A stretch of 64,000 nucleotides of DNA from the NCBI GenBank assembly GCA_964603725.1, contig CAZRWW010000019.1, positions 1 to 64,000 of the forward strand, written 5' to 3'. Below the pieces are notes generated by a model. The model saw only the letters and a program-made list of their open reading frames with translations. It searched no databases and was not told the DNA's origin. Positions within the stretch are counted from its first letter, which is position 1. The number at the start of each line of letters is the position of its first letter. A program made the translations under genes and the position numbers. This document shows positions 33,006 to 41,977 of this stretch, piece after piece. Source of the DNA: CAZDKK01 sp964603725. Lineage in GTDB: Bacteria; Eisenbacteria; RBG-16-71-46; CAIMUX01; WJJG01.

Positions 33006-36000
33006 ATGGGCATGTTCGAGCCGGTTGACCTGAAGGTCGACTTCATCAAACAGGAGCACTCGGTCCTCGCCTTCTGGGAGAAGGAGAGGATCTTCCAGCA
33101 GCTCATGGAGCGCAATCGCGGCCGCCAGCACTGGTCCTTCATCGACGGCCCGATGACCGCGAACAACCCCATGGGCGTGCACCACGCCTGGGGGCGCACG
33201 TACAAGGACGTCTTCCAGCGCTACAAGGCGATGCTCGGCTTCGACCAGCGCTACCAGAACGGCTTCGACTGCCAGGGGCTGTGGCTCGAGGTCGAGACCG
33301 AGCGCGAGCTGGGGTTCAACTCGAAGCAGGACATCGAGAACTTTGGTCTCGACAACTTCAGCCGCGCCTGCCGCGCGCGCGTCGAGAAGTTCAGCAAGTT
33401 CCAGGCCGAGCAGTCGATCCGCCTCGGCCAGTGGATGGATTGGCCCAGCAGCTACTTCACGATGACGGACACCAACATCGAGTACATCTGGCACTTCCTG
33501 GGTGTCTGTCACGACCGAGGCTGGCTCAGGCGCGGCCACCAGGTCATGCCCTGGTGCACTCGCTGCGGCACGTCGCTTTCACAGCACGAGCTCGCCGACG
33601 CCTACGAGGACATCAAGGACACGAGCGTCTTCCTGGGCTTCAAGCTCCACGCGGGCGCGCGCAAGGACGGCCCGTGGATGGAGGGGGTGGCGCCGGGGGG
33701 CGCGGCGGGTGGCGCTGCGGGCGGCGCGGCGGGTGGCGCTGCGGGCGGCGCTGCGGGCAGCGCGGCAGATCGGGCGGCGGGCCGCACGCCGGGGGAGAAC
33801 GAGCGGCTCCTCGTCTGGACGACGACGCCCTGGACGCTCACCTCGAACGTCGCCGCCGCGGTCAACCCGGGCCTCAAGTACGCGCGCGTGGACTACCAGG
33901 GGCAGATCTACTACTGCAGCCTGGGCGTGGTCGACGCGGTCTTCAAGGGCGCGGCGCGCGTGCTCGAGGAGATTCCCGGCAGCGAGATGATCGGCTGGAC
34001 CTACGAAGGGCCCTTCGACGACCTGCCCGCGCAGCAGGGCGTCGGGCACGTGGTGATTCCCTGGGACGCGGTGGGGGAGGCCGAGGGCTCGGGCATCGTC
34101 CACATCGCCCCGGGCTGCGGCGCCGAGGACTGCGAGCTGGGCGTCCAGTACGACCTGCGGGCGATCGCGCCGCTCGATGAGCGCGGGATCTACCTGGACG
34201 GCTTCGGCTGGCTGACGGGCATGGACGTCCACGACGTCGAGAAGCCCATCTTCGCGGACCTCCAGAAGAAGGGCCTCTTCCTGCGCCACGAGCACTACCA
34301 GCATCGTTACCCCTTCTGCTGGCGCTGCAAGGAGAAGCTCGTCTTCCGCATGGAGGACGAGTGGTTCATCCGCTGCGACGAGATCCGCCCGCTGATGAAG
34401 GCTGCGGCCGCGACGGTGCGCTGGATCCCCGAAAGCATCGGCAAACGCACGCAGGACTGGTACGACAACATGGGCGACTGGTGCATCTCCCGCAAGCGCT
34501 ACTGGGGGCTGCCCCTGCCGTTCTACTTCTGCGCTGCGGGGCACAAGACGCTCGTGCGCAGCAAGCAGAAGCTGCGCGAGATCGCCGTCGACCCCGCCAA
34601 GGTCGACGCGCTGCCCGAGCTCCACCGGCCGTGGATCGATGAGATCAAGGTCAAGTGCCAGCATCCGGGCTGCGGCCAGGAGGCGATCCGGATCCTCGAC
34701 GTCGGCGACTGCTGGCTCGACGCGGGCATCGTCGGCTTCTCGACGCTCAAGTACCACGAGGACCGCTCGTACTGGGAGAAGTGGTACCCGGCCGAGCTGA
34801 TCTCGGAGATGCGCGAGCAGGTGCGCCTCTGGTTCTACGCGATGATGTTCACCGGCGTCACCCTCGAGAACCGGGCCCCGTACAAGACCGTCCACAGCTA
34901 CGAGAAGGTCTACGACGAGCACGGCAAGCCGATGCACAAGAGCACCGGCAACGCCATCTGGTTCGACGACGCGGTCGAGAAGATGGGCGCGGATGTCATG
35001 CGCTGGCTCTACTGCGCGTTCAACCCGGATCACAACCTGCGCTTCGGCTACACGATCGCCGACGAGATGCGCCGGCGCATCATCACGCTGTGGAATGTGT
35101 ATTCGTTCTTCGTGACCTATGCGGAGCTGGACGGGTTCGACCCGGCCAAGGACGCCGACCCCGCGCTGGTGGGGAAGAGCCCCAATCCGCTCGATCGCTG
35201 GATCGTCTCGTCGCTGTATCAGCTCGTGCGCGACATGCGCGCCGGGCTGGACAATTTCGACGTGATGGTGGGCCTGCGCGAGGCGGACCAGTTCCTCGAG
35301 CAGCTCTCGACCTGGTACGTCCGCCGCTCCCGCCGGCGCTTCTGGAAGTCGGAGAGCGATGCGGACAAGAAGTGGGCCTATCACACGCTGTATCACGTCC
35401 TGGTGACGTTCACACGCATCCTCGCGCCGGTGATCCCGTTCGTGACCGAGGTGATGTTCCGCAACCTCACCGGTCCGGCGCGGCGGGCCGGCGCCGCGTC
35501 GGTGCTCAAGCTGGGGTGGGAGGGCGCTGAGACGCCCGACAGCGTGCACCTGACGCCCTACCCGGCGGAATGGCCGGAGCTGGTCGACGAGGGCCTCAAC
35601 CAGGCGATGGAGTTCGTCCTGCGCGCAGTGAGCCTCGGGCGCGCGGCGCGCGAGAAGGCGGGGGTCAAGGTGCGCCAGCCGTTTGGGAAGGCGTGGCTCG
35701 TGCCGCTCGAAGGCGCGGCCCTGCCGCTCGCGCGCCTCGATGCGGCGCTGGCCGAGGAGCTGGTGCGCGAGATCGGCGAGGAGCTCAACGTCAAGGCGAT
35801 CGACCTCACCGCTACCGACGCCGCGCAGTTCGGGGCGCAGTCGCTCAAGCTCAACTTCCCGGTGCTGGGCAAGAAGTACGGGGCGTCGATGAAGGACCTC
35901 GCGGCGAAGGCGAAGGCGGCGGCGGGCGGCGGCGCTGCGGGCGCCACGAGCGCCGCCGGTGCCGCCGGTGCCGCCGGTGCCGCCGGTGCTGCGAGCGGTG

Positions 36001-36485
36001 CCAGTGCTGCCGGTGGCGGCGCCGGGGCGCCGCTCCAGCTCGACGCTGAAGGGCGGCTGCACCTCGAGGGCTACGTCCTCGACCCAGGCGAGTTCGAGAT
36101 CGCCTTCGAGGGCCGGCCGGGCACGGCGCTTGCGCACGACCGCTACACGATGGTTGTGCTCGATACGGCGATCACCGAAGACCTGCGCCTGGAGGGCTGG
36201 GCGCGCGAGATCGTGCGCGCCGTGCAGGACCTGCGCAAAAAGGCCGGCTACCAGGTCGAGGACCGCATCGCGCTCCACTGCGACCTACCTGCATTGGCAA
36301 GCCTGGGGAAGGCCGGCGCGGGGCTGCCCGACCCGCAGCGCGTCCTCGCGCAGTTCGGCGAGTACATCCAGAGCGAGACCCTCGCCGTATCGACGCAGTC
36401 GCTCGGCGACGCCACGCTCGACGCCACAGCCGAGGTCAAGCTCGAGGCGGGCGTGAGCGGGAAGGTGGGGGTGAGGCGTGCTTAG
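33006..36485 (+). CDS. ileS: Isoleucyl-tRNA synthetase with low-complexity insertions
   Basis: 1159 residues. The class I HIGH-type motif reads PMGVHHAWGRTYKD (about residue 57), and KMSKS-type is HGKPMHKSTGN (about 640). The editing (CP1) domain lies between them (LLVWTTTPWTLTSN, GTGIVHIAPGCGAEDCELGV-like GSGIVHIAPGCGAED). An anticodon-binding region follows (RWLYCAFNPDHNLRFGY). Two pure Ala/Gly tracts are inserted, (GGAA)n at about 229-252 in CP1 and (AAG)n at about 975-1010 in the C-terminal part. The latter precedes a C-terminal domain with LHLEGYVLDPGEFEIAFEGR. The enzyme charges tRNA-Ile; motif spellings resemble the longer eukaryote/archaeal-like subgroup (inference). Confidence 0.94.
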   Translation: MGMFEPVDLKVDFIKQEHSVLAFWEKERIFQQLMERNRGRQHWSFIDGPMTANNPMGVHHAWGRTYKDVFQRYKAMLGFDQRYQNGFDCQGLWLEVETERELGFNSKQDIENFGLDNFSRACRARVEKFSKFQAEQSIRLGQWMDWPSSYFTMTDTNIEYIWHFLGVCHDRGWLRRGHQVMPWCTRCGTSLSQHELADAYEDIKDTSVFLGFKLHAGARKDGPWMEGVAPGGAAGGAAGGAAGGAAGGAAGSAADRAAGRTPGENERLLVWTTTPWTLTSNVAAAVNPGLKYARVDYQGQIYYCSLGVVDAVFKGAARVLEEIPGSEMIGWTYEGPFDDLPAQQGVGHVVIPWDAVGEAEGSGIVHIAPGCGAEDCELGVQYDLRAIAPLDERGIYLDGFGWLTGMDVHDVEKPIFADLQKKGLFLRHEHYQHRYPFCWRCKEKLVFRMEDEWFIRCDEIRPLMKAAAATVRWIPESIGKRTQDWYDNMGDWCISRKRYWGLPLPFYFCAAGHKTLVRSKQKLREIAVDPAKVDALPELHRPWIDEIKVKCQHPGCGQEAIRILDVGDCWLDAGIVGFSTLKYHEDRSYWEKWYPAELISEMREQVRLWFYAMMFTGVTLENRAPYKTVHSYEKVYDEHGKPMHKSTGNAIWFDDAVEKMGADVMRWLYCAFNPDHNLRFGYTIADEMRRRIITLWNVYSFFVTYAELDGFDPAKDADPALVGKSPNPLDRWIVSSLYQLVRDMRAGLDNFDVMVGLREADQFLEQLSTWYVRRSRRRFWKSESDADKKWAYHTLYHVLVTFTRILAPVIPFVTEVMFRNLTGPARRAGAASVLKLGWEGAETPDSVHLTPYPAEWPELVDEGLNQAMEFVLRAVSLGRAAREKAGVKVRQPFGKAWLVPLEGAALPLARLDAALAEELVREIGEELNVKAIDLTATDAAQFGAQSLKLNFPVLGKKYGASMKDLAAKAKAAAGGGAAGATSAAGAAGAAGAAGAASGASAAGGGAGAPLQLDAEGRLHLEGYVLDPGEFEIAFEGRPGTALAHDRYTMVVLDTAITEDLRLEGWAREIVRAVQDLRKKAGYQVEDRIALHCDLPALASLGKAGAGLPDPQRVLAQFGEYIQSETLAVSTQSLGDATLDATAEVKLEAGVSGKVGVRRA
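33699..33765 (+). repeat. GC-rich tandem repeat in ileS (editing domain)
   Basis: Units like GGCGCGGCGGGTGGCGCTGC repeat about three times, encoding a Gly-Gly-Ala-Ala tract. The in-frame length suggests a minisatellite that can expand without breaking the gene. Confidence 0.8.
35932..36020 (+). repeat. GCCGCCGGT tandem repeat in ileS (C-terminal part)
   Basis: A nine-base unit GCCGCCGGT repeats four times in the middle (35954-35990), flanked by degenerate copies. It encodes an Ala-Ala-Gly linker. Confidence 0.85.
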
Positions 36486-36826
36486 GCGGGCGCAGGGCCC
36501 CGGGAGAGCGGCTGTGGTAGGGTATCTTGCATGCGGCATGCGGCATGCGGCATGCGGTATGCGGGATTCGGCATCCGGCGGGTATCCGGTGGCTACCGGG
36601 TTGCCGGTGGCGCCATCGTCGCGCGGGCCAGGGCATGATCGCAAGCCAATGTTTACACCGACGGGCAGATGTCGAGGGTCGTTTCTCTAATTGATTGTAT
36701 GGAAGCGGGTTACAATTGTGCCCCGGGGCACAGTTGCAGGTCACCGCGACTCAGTGAGTCAATACCACCAGCAAGCTGGTGGCCTGAGAGGGCCCCCCAG
36801 AGGGGGACCCGTCACTTCTCCCTCAC
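36486..36826. other. Repeat-rich intergenic region after ileS
   Basis: This 341-base gap has no credible gene. It contains seven 7-bp units GCATGCG, the last three degenerate, at 36529-36577. Further elements are a perfect 16-bp palindrome TGTGCCCCGGGGCACA (36717-36732), an inverted repeat GACTCA-G-TGAGTC (36748-36760) and the hairpin CCACCAG-CAAG-CTGGTGG (36765-36782). The last is probably part of the IS200-like element end. Confidence 0.75.
36529..36577. repeat. 7-bp tandem repeat (GCATGCG)n
   Basis: Four exact GCATGCG units (36529-36556) are followed by GTATGCG, GGATTCG and GCATCCG. Confidence 0.9.
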
Positions 36827-37235
36827 TCACTGCAGCTTCAGTTCTTCCTGCCGGCGGTCTTCCTCTTCCTGATTCCGGATGTACTCGCGAATCGTCGCCT
36901 CGTCCAACCCAACCGTGCTCACGCAGTAGCCCCGTGCCCAGAACTGCCGACCCCGCACCATCCGGCTCGCTCGCGTCCCGAAGCTCATCACCTCCGACGC
37001 GCTCTTCCCTTTCAGCAATCCGATGATTCCCGAGACGCTGTACTTCGGCGGGATCGCCAGGCACAGGTGAATGTGATCCCGCACCGCGTGCCCGTCCATG
37101 ATCTCCACCTCCTTGATCTTCGCCCACTTCCTAATTGTTCTGATCACGATCTCCCGCCGCGCGCCGTACAGCTCCTTGCGCCGATACTTGGGAATCCACC
37201 CCACATGATGCCTGCAACCCAAGATCGAATGTGCT
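36748..37235 (-). mobile_element. IS200/IS605-type insertion element, 5' truncated
   Basis: The element comprises a Y1 transposase gene and, past its 3' end, subterminal hairpins (36765-36782 and an imperfect GGGCCCCCC/GGGGGACCC pair just after). IS200-type elements lack terminal inverted repeats and use such hairpins as ends. The 5' side ends abruptly: only four sense codons precede the TTG before an in-frame stop, then remnant sequence of another gene begins. Exact ends are not determined. Confidence 0.6.
36827..37222 (-). CDS. tnpA: IS200-like Y1 transposase TnpA (probably N-terminally truncated)
   Basis: 131 residues from a TTG. The family core is clear: CRHHVGWIPKYRRKELYGAR, the HUH motif in DHIHLCLAIPPKYSVSGIIG, and the catalytic Tyr region GYCVSTVGLDEATIREYIRN. 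These enzymes cut and join single-stranded DNA at lagging-strand templates. Full-length members carry another ten or so residues before HSI-x-CRHH; here an in-frame stop precedes AHSI, so the start has been lost or altered. HUH and Tyr residues remain, so inactivation is not certain. No tnpB accompanies it. Confidence 0.85.
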   Translation of the reverse strand: MGCRHHVGWIPKYRRKELYGARREIVIRTIRKWAKIKEVEIMDGHAVRDHIHLCLAIPPKYSVSGIIGLLKGKSASEVMSFGTRASRMVRGRQFWARGYCVSTVGLDEATIREYIRNQEEEDRRQEELKLQ

Positions 37236-37455
37236 CACTCGGCGCCGACCGCATCCGCTTGGCTCCGCCCGAGTACGTCATCCTCCGGAAACTGCAATAC
37301 GTCCGGGAGGGACGTTTCCCCGAAGCACCTCCGCGATATCGAGCGCATGTTGGTCGGGCTCGGCGATCAGTGGGATCGGACGACGCTCCGGGCAATGGTT
37401 CGCCGCTACTGCTTTGCGGAGGAGCATGAAGCGACTCTGGCCTTGGAGGAGTAGG
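37225..37455 (+). pseudogene. Frameshifted remnant of a small uncharacterised gene
   Basis: Plus-strand sequence reads GADRIRLAPPEYVILRKLQY then VREG, and continues after a one-base shift near 37306 as KHLRDIERMLVGLGDQWDRT and TLALEE, stopping at 37453-37455. The two halves look like one protein family, C-terminal portion only (a PPEYVI-RKL-Y-REGG-KHLRDI motif, which I recall from DUF6036-like or nucleotidyltransferase-associated proteins). The 5' part is missing at the IS200-like junction. The function is not known. Confidence 0.55.
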
Positions 37456-37523
37456 GGCTGAGCTGGCCCGCGGGGAGTGGGACCTGGCTGCCGAGATCGG
37501 CGGGGGGAGATGTAGGCCGAGTC

Positions 37524-39773
37524 CTACCGCCCTCGCTCCGCCTCCACCCGCCTCAGGATCTCCAGATTCTGCTGCACGGCGGGATCCCCGGGCCGTAGCT
37601 CGAGCGCCCGATTTAGGTAGCTGCGCGCCTGATCCAGCCTGCCGATCTGCCCGTTGAGCGCGCCGAGGCGCAGGGGGATTAGGTAGTTCTTCTTGTCGAG
37701 CGCAAGCGCCCGCTCGAGCGCGGCGACCGCCTCGGGGAGTCGGCCCTGAGACCGCTCGATCTCGGCCAGCAGCACCAGCGGCTCCGCGCTCCGCGGATCG
37801 GCCCGCAACGCTTCCTCGACCTCCGCCCGAGCCTGGTCGAACGCCCCCGTGCGGGCGAGCGCACCGATCAGCAGCAGCCGCGGCTGCGCGGCGCGCGGGT
37901 CGAGAGCCACGACCTGGCGCAGCGCCTCGGCCGCCTCTGCCGGCTGCCCGGCGCGATCGAGCAGCAGCCCCAGCGCCAGCGCCGGGGCCTTCTCATCGGG
38001 CGTGATACGCGACATGCCACGCAAGGCGTTCACGGCTTGGGTGAGCTCGTCGGCGGAGGCGCTGGTGACGAAAGCGTCGATCGACTCGAGCGACCGCATG
38101 CTCGGGTCGAACCGGCTGCCGAAACGCTGCAGGACATCCTCGTTCTCAGGGACTCGCCGCGCGTAGACGACGGCGTTCTCGCCGAAGAAGACGCACGCCC
38201 ACTCGGGATCGCCTCTGAGCCGAGCATGCAGCCCCCGCGATCCGCCCGCACCGGTCGCGGCGCCCTCGTCGTAGCTCACGATCGCCGCAGAGATGTCGTA
38301 CTTGGCGACGGCCTCGTCCCAGCCGGCGCCGGTGTCCAGCATGTTCCGGTACTCCCGCAGGAAGCCCGGCGGGAAGACCTCGAGGCGCCCGTCGATGTAG
38401 ACCTGCTTCTCGGGCCACAGCTCGTAGATCATGTACGAGCCGAAGCTCATCATGTTGAACACCCGGCCCGGGAGCCTTGACTCCTTGATGAAGCGCATGG
38501 CGCCGGCCGGGTAGGTGCTCGGGTCGATTCCGAGTCCGAGGCGCAGGTTCGGGGACGAGCCCATCGGGATCCCGTAGCGCGCGATCCCGAAGCCGGCCGC
38601 GAGCGACAGCGCGACCAACGAGAGTGATGCGGCGAGAGCCGCGGCCTTCTTGCGCCCCAACCACGCCCCGTGAGCCGCCAGGAATGCCGGGACCAGTGGC
38701 GCGAACTCCCCGACGCCACGCAGAAAACGCACACCCATGATCGCAAAGACCGCGGTGGGGAGAAGCAAAGCCAGCTGCAAATCCCGCCGCGCCGCACCCG
38801 CGAAGACCGCGATCGCAGCGGCGGCTGCGACGAAGGCGTACACGAACAGCGCCCCGCGATAAGCCGGGTGAGCGATGCTGCGCAGCTCGACGATGATATC
38901 GGTGAACTCCTGGCGACCGGCGAGCTGGAACGGATAGAGGAGCGCGTGAACGTGGTTGGGGTTGATCAAGGTGACGAGGACGAGGGCGGCGAAGGTGCAC
39001 GCGCGCCCCTGCCATCCCGGCAGCCACAGGACATCCCATGGCTGGCGCTTCGCCCCGCGGCGGGCGTCTATCCCTGCCGGCGACGGCACCGATGCGTCAC
39101 CGCGGCCGGTCCTGCGGAGATGTTCGGCCGCAGTCGCGCCAACCCAATAGAGCCCGACCAACACGAACCCCTGTACAAGTCCCGAATGCAGGTTCGCCCA
39201 GAGCCAGAACAAGGGCAGAAGCCACAACCGCCACTTCTTCTCGCCGCGCGTCGCGTCGAGCTGCAGCAGGAACAGCGTGACGCCCAGGAAGAACATGGTC
39301 AGCAGATGCGGCCGCGCGAGGGCGCGCACGCCGATCATGGGGGCCGCCAGGAGCACGCCGAGCGCGGCGGCCGGCAGGCGAGCACGGCGCTCGCCGGCCG
39401 AGGATCCCGCCAGGCCCGCCAGGGCGCCGAACACGAGCGCGCCGGCCGCGAGCAGCGCCCTGAAGAACGATAGCAGGTCGAACCCTCCGAGGCGGTGCAG
39501 CCAGTAGAAGAGCACCTCGGAAAGCCACTCGTGCGTGATCCACGGTCGGCCGGTGGCGGTGTAGCTGAAGACATCCGCGTGGGGCACGCGACCTTCTTCG
39601 AGGATCATCTGCCCCGCGCGGATGTGCCACCAGATGTCGAGGTCGAAGTCGGGGAAGAGTGCGAAAAGCCCCGCCACGAGGAGCGTGCCGATCAGCGCCG
39701 CGTGGAGCAAGGCCGATCCGGGGGCGCCTGTCCCCGCGCTGCCGGTCGAATCCGCGCCTTGCTTGCCCCGCAT
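37524..39773 (-). CDS. Multi-spanning membrane protein with periplasmic/TPR C-terminus
   Basis: 749 residues. The first 400 residues hold about ten hydrophobic helices. After helix 1 comes a loop with DFDLDIWWHIRAGQMILEEG and VFSYTATGRPWITHEWLSEV, a pattern typical of GT-C-like glycosyltransferase membrane proteins of unknown substrate. A soluble stretch follows (about 420-540; YIDGRLEVFPPGFLREYRNM). The C-terminal 190 residues are TPR-like (EALRADPRSAEPLVLLAEIE, ALDKKNYLIPLRLGALNGQI). The architecture parallels the TMTC-like protein at 6982-9030. An assignment to sugar transfer is inference; no catalytic residues can be named with confidence. Confidence 0.6.
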   Translation of the reverse strand: MRGKQGADSTGSAGTGAPGSALLHAALIGTLLVAGLFALFPDFDLDIWWHIRAGQMILEEGRVPHADVFSYTATGRPWITHEWLSEVLFYWLHRLGGFDLLSFFRALLAAGALVFGALAGLAGSSAGERRARLPAAALGVLLAAPMIGVRALARPHLLTMFFLGVTLFLLQLDATRGEKKWRLWLLPLFWLWANLHSGLVQGFVLVGLYWVGATAAEHLRRTGRGDASVPSPAGIDARRGAKRQPWDVLWLPGWQGRACTFAALVLVTLINPNHVHALLYPFQLAGRQEFTDIIVELRSIAHPAYRGALFVYAFVAAAAAIAVFAGAARRDLQLALLLPTAVFAIMGVRFLRGVGEFAPLVPAFLAAHGAWLGRKKAAALAASLSLVALSLAAGFGIARYGIPMGSSPNLRLGLGIDPSTYPAGAMRFIKESRLPGRVFNMMSFGSYMIYELWPEKQVYIDGRLEVFPPGFLREYRNMLDTGAGWDEAVAKYDISAAIVSYDEGAATGAGGSRGLHARLRGDPEWACVFFGENAVVYARRVPENEDVLQRFGSRFDPSMRSLESIDAFVTSASADELTQAVNALRGMSRITPDEKAPALALGLLLDRAGQPAEAAEALRQVVALDPRAAQPRLLLIGALARTGAFDQARAEVEEALRADPRSAEPLVLLAEIERSQGRLPEAVAALERALALDKKNYLIPLRLGALNGQIGRLDQARSYLNRALELRPGDPAVQQNLEILRRVEAERGR

Positions 39774-39811
39774 GGGCCCATGCTAGCCGATGCGCCATCC
39801 GGATGCCAGAC

Positions 39812-39902
39812 GACGCAGCGGGCCGGACGCAGCGGGCCGGACGCACCAGCCGCGCTGCGCCGGCCAAGAGATGCGCCCGGCACCGCGCTGCGCCGGGCGC
39901 AT
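39812..39902. terminator. Hairpin and 14-bp repeat downstream of the secreted protein gene
   Basis: A perfect 11-bp stem with a 10-base loop, ATGCGCCCGGC (39871-39881) and GCCGGGCGCAT (39892-39902), lies just after the stop at 39928. No T-run follows, so it may stabilise the mRNA end or be a factor-assisted terminator. Two tandem copies of GACGCAGCGGGCCG lie at 39812-39839. Confidence 0.45.
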
Positions 39903-39927
39903 TGTCACGCCGCGCTGGCCGCGAGCG

Positions 39928-41772
39928 CTACCTCAGCACGACCGTGGTCCCGCGCGCCAGCGGTCGGCCGCGGTGCGTGAGGACATAGAGGTACATCCCT
40001 CCGGCCACTCGATGTCCCGCCGCATCCCGCCCATCCCAGATCGCCTGGCTCTCGCCCGGGCCGAGATCGCCGAGCCCCAGCCGCCGCACCACCCGCCCGC
40101 CTGCGTCGCAGATCACGAGATCCGCGGCGACCACGGGAGCGGTCGTGATCATCCGGATCACGGTCTGCAACGTGAATGGGCTCGGCGCGCTCGACAGCCG
40201 GATGTTGCCCTGGGCCGCCGCCTCGAAGCCGACCGGACCCGCGCCGCCGGGCGTGTCGCCGGGCGTGCTGCCGGGCATGACACCGGGCGTGCCGCCGATC
40301 GCGACCGCGGCCGGGTCCACGCCAATGGTTCCGTCCGGATTGAGGTTCTGGCCGTAGACATCGAACGAGCCGCCGCGGTCGTCTTCCCAAGTGGCGATCG
40401 CCATTTCTGAGGGCGTGGAGATCATCGACAGGCGCCCCTTGTCGCTGACCAGGCTCGCGATCGTCTTGATCGGCTCGGCCCACACCGCCGCCCCCGCGGC
40501 GTCGACGCGCATCGCGCGCACCACGTCGGCCGTGGATGAGCCGGAGGGGGCCTCGAGCCAGATGACCATCGCGCCGTCGGCGCAGGGGGTGCTGCGGTAC
40601 ATCGTCTTGTACACCGTGCTGAGCGGCAGGTACATGAGGCCCTGGTCGCCCCACAGACGCGCGCCCGTCGCTGACAGGCGCTGGCCCCACAGGCCCCAGC
40701 TCGTCTGCCCCGGATTGCGTTCGTCCCAGAAGACGAAGCACTCGCCGGTCGCGGGGTGATAGGACACGGTCGGCGCGATGTGGTTGCGGGTGGCATCGAG
40801 GGTCGGTTTGACGCCGTTGTGGCCGAAGATCTCGGTGCCGAGAGCGTCCAGATGCTGGACACGAACCGTGTGCAAACTGGTCTCAGAGGCGTTCCAGGTC
40901 GAAACCAGCCCACCTTCGCCATCCGAGATGATCGCCGGGCGGAAGCCGAGCGGCACCGCGGTCTGATCGTACATGGACACGACACTCGGCCAGATGGCCG
41001 TTCCATCCGGCGCAAAGCGCTGCACGTACAAGTGGCGCGGGCTCATATACATCGAGATGTCCCGCACCCAGCATACGATGACGCCGCCGTCCAACGACGG
41101 CGCCAGGCACGGGAAGGAGGGCGACTCGCCAGGATTGCCGGCGATGCGCAGACCGCCCGCCGGGTAGCGCGGAACGCCGGCGGGGCTCAGGCGCTGCATG
41201 TAGATCGCGCCGTCCCCCGAGTACGGGAACCACGACCAGGCCACGACGACATCCCCGTCACCAGCCACCGTGACGCCGGGGCTCATTTCATCCCCGGCGA
41301 CGATGGAGAGCGCGACGCCGTCGGGTCCCCACAAGAACTCGCCCGCGGGGCTGATCTTGTACGCGTAGACGTTGAGGCCCGCACCCGCGCGTTCGTCCGA
41401 GAAGACGAAGATGGCGTTGTCATCGGCGTCGACGGCGAGGTCCCAGCCGAACAGGGCGCTGTTCTGCGGGTGATTGCTGATCAGGATGCCGTTGTGCGGC
41501 CACTGCTCGTTGCCGAGGGGATCGAGACGCTGCAGGTAGGCGCAGTAGTTGCCCGAGGTGGGGTCGAACCAGCCCACGTAGCAGCCGCCGTCGGAGGTGG
41601 CGGCGGGGATCGGATCGGTCTCCCAGCCTGAACGCTCGGCGATCGGGAGGTTGATCGCCGGGTCGCCGGGCCATAAGGCGAAAGCGGGGCAGCACAGCGC
41701 CGAGACGATGAACGCGAAGCTGAAGCCTGCGACGAACGCAGCGGCCGAGGTGGACCGAGACGCGCGTGACAT
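39928..41772 (-). CDS. Secreted beta-propeller-like protein with FlgD-type C-terminal domain
   Basis: 614 residues, with AGAAGGAGG before the ATG. A signal peptide (AAFVAGFSFAFIVSALCCPAFA) ends near residue 32. The main body (about 35-500) has repeating blades with W and Y-rich strands and motifs such as GCYVGWFDPTSGNYCAYLQR and AIYMQRLSPAGVPRYPAGGL, six or more times. A short Gly-Thr-Pro repeat (GGTPGVMPGSTPGDTPGGAG) links to a C-terminal FlgD-like Ig domain (AIWDGRDAAGHRVAGGMYLY). Such terminal domains are common on cell-surface proteins of the FCB group and often act as export or sorting signals. No enzymatic motif was found. Confidence 0.75.
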   Translation of the reverse strand: MSRASRSTSAAAFVAGFSFAFIVSALCCPAFALWPGDPAINLPIAERSGWETDPIPAATSDGGCYVGWFDPTSGNYCAYLQRLDPLGNEQWPHNGILISNHPQNSALFGWDLAVDADDNAIFVFSDERAGAGLNVYAYKISPAGEFLWGPDGVALSIVAGDEMSPGVTVAGDGDVVVAWSWFPYSGDGAIYMQRLSPAGVPRYPAGGLRIAGNPGESPSFPCLAPSLDGGVIVCWVRDISMYMSPRHLYVQRFAPDGTAIWPSVVSMYDQTAVPLGFRPAIISDGEGGLVSTWNASETSLHTVRVQHLDALGTEIFGHNGVKPTLDATRNHIAPTVSYHPATGECFVFWDERNPGQTSWGLWGQRLSATGARLWGDQGLMYLPLSTVYKTMYRSTPCADGAMVIWLEAPSGSSTADVVRAMRVDAAGAAVWAEPIKTIASLVSDKGRLSMISTPSEMAIATWEDDRGGSFDVYGQNLNPDGTIGVDPAAVAIGGTPGVMPGSTPGDTPGGAGPVGFEAAAQGNIRLSSAPSPFTLQTVIRMITTAPVVAADLVICDAGGRVVRRLGLGDLGPGESQAIWDGRDAAGHRVAGGMYLYVLTHRGRPLARGTTVVLR

Positions 41773-41977
41773 GTCGTCCTCCTTCTCTGAGCGGCCAGAG
41801 GTGTGGCTCCCGGCGGGCGAACCCGAGGGGATTGCATCCGGACCCCACTATTGTAATCCCGCGCGGTCATCCGGAGCGATCGCAATGGGGGTGCGGGCAG
41901 CAGGCACAGACGCCGTCGCCTCCGCGCGGGGCGACGGGTCCGAGCGGACCGCCGCTGCCGGGGCTTGGCGCTTGCGG

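Noticed and set aside
33579..36278. Long minus-strand open frame (899 codons) opposite ileS
   Set aside because: The plus strand encodes a full synthetase with all motifs; the antisense frame is a GC-rich shadow.
36529..36577. Possible CRISPR array
   Set aside because: Seven short 7-bp units without spacers and no cas genes; a simple tandem repeat.
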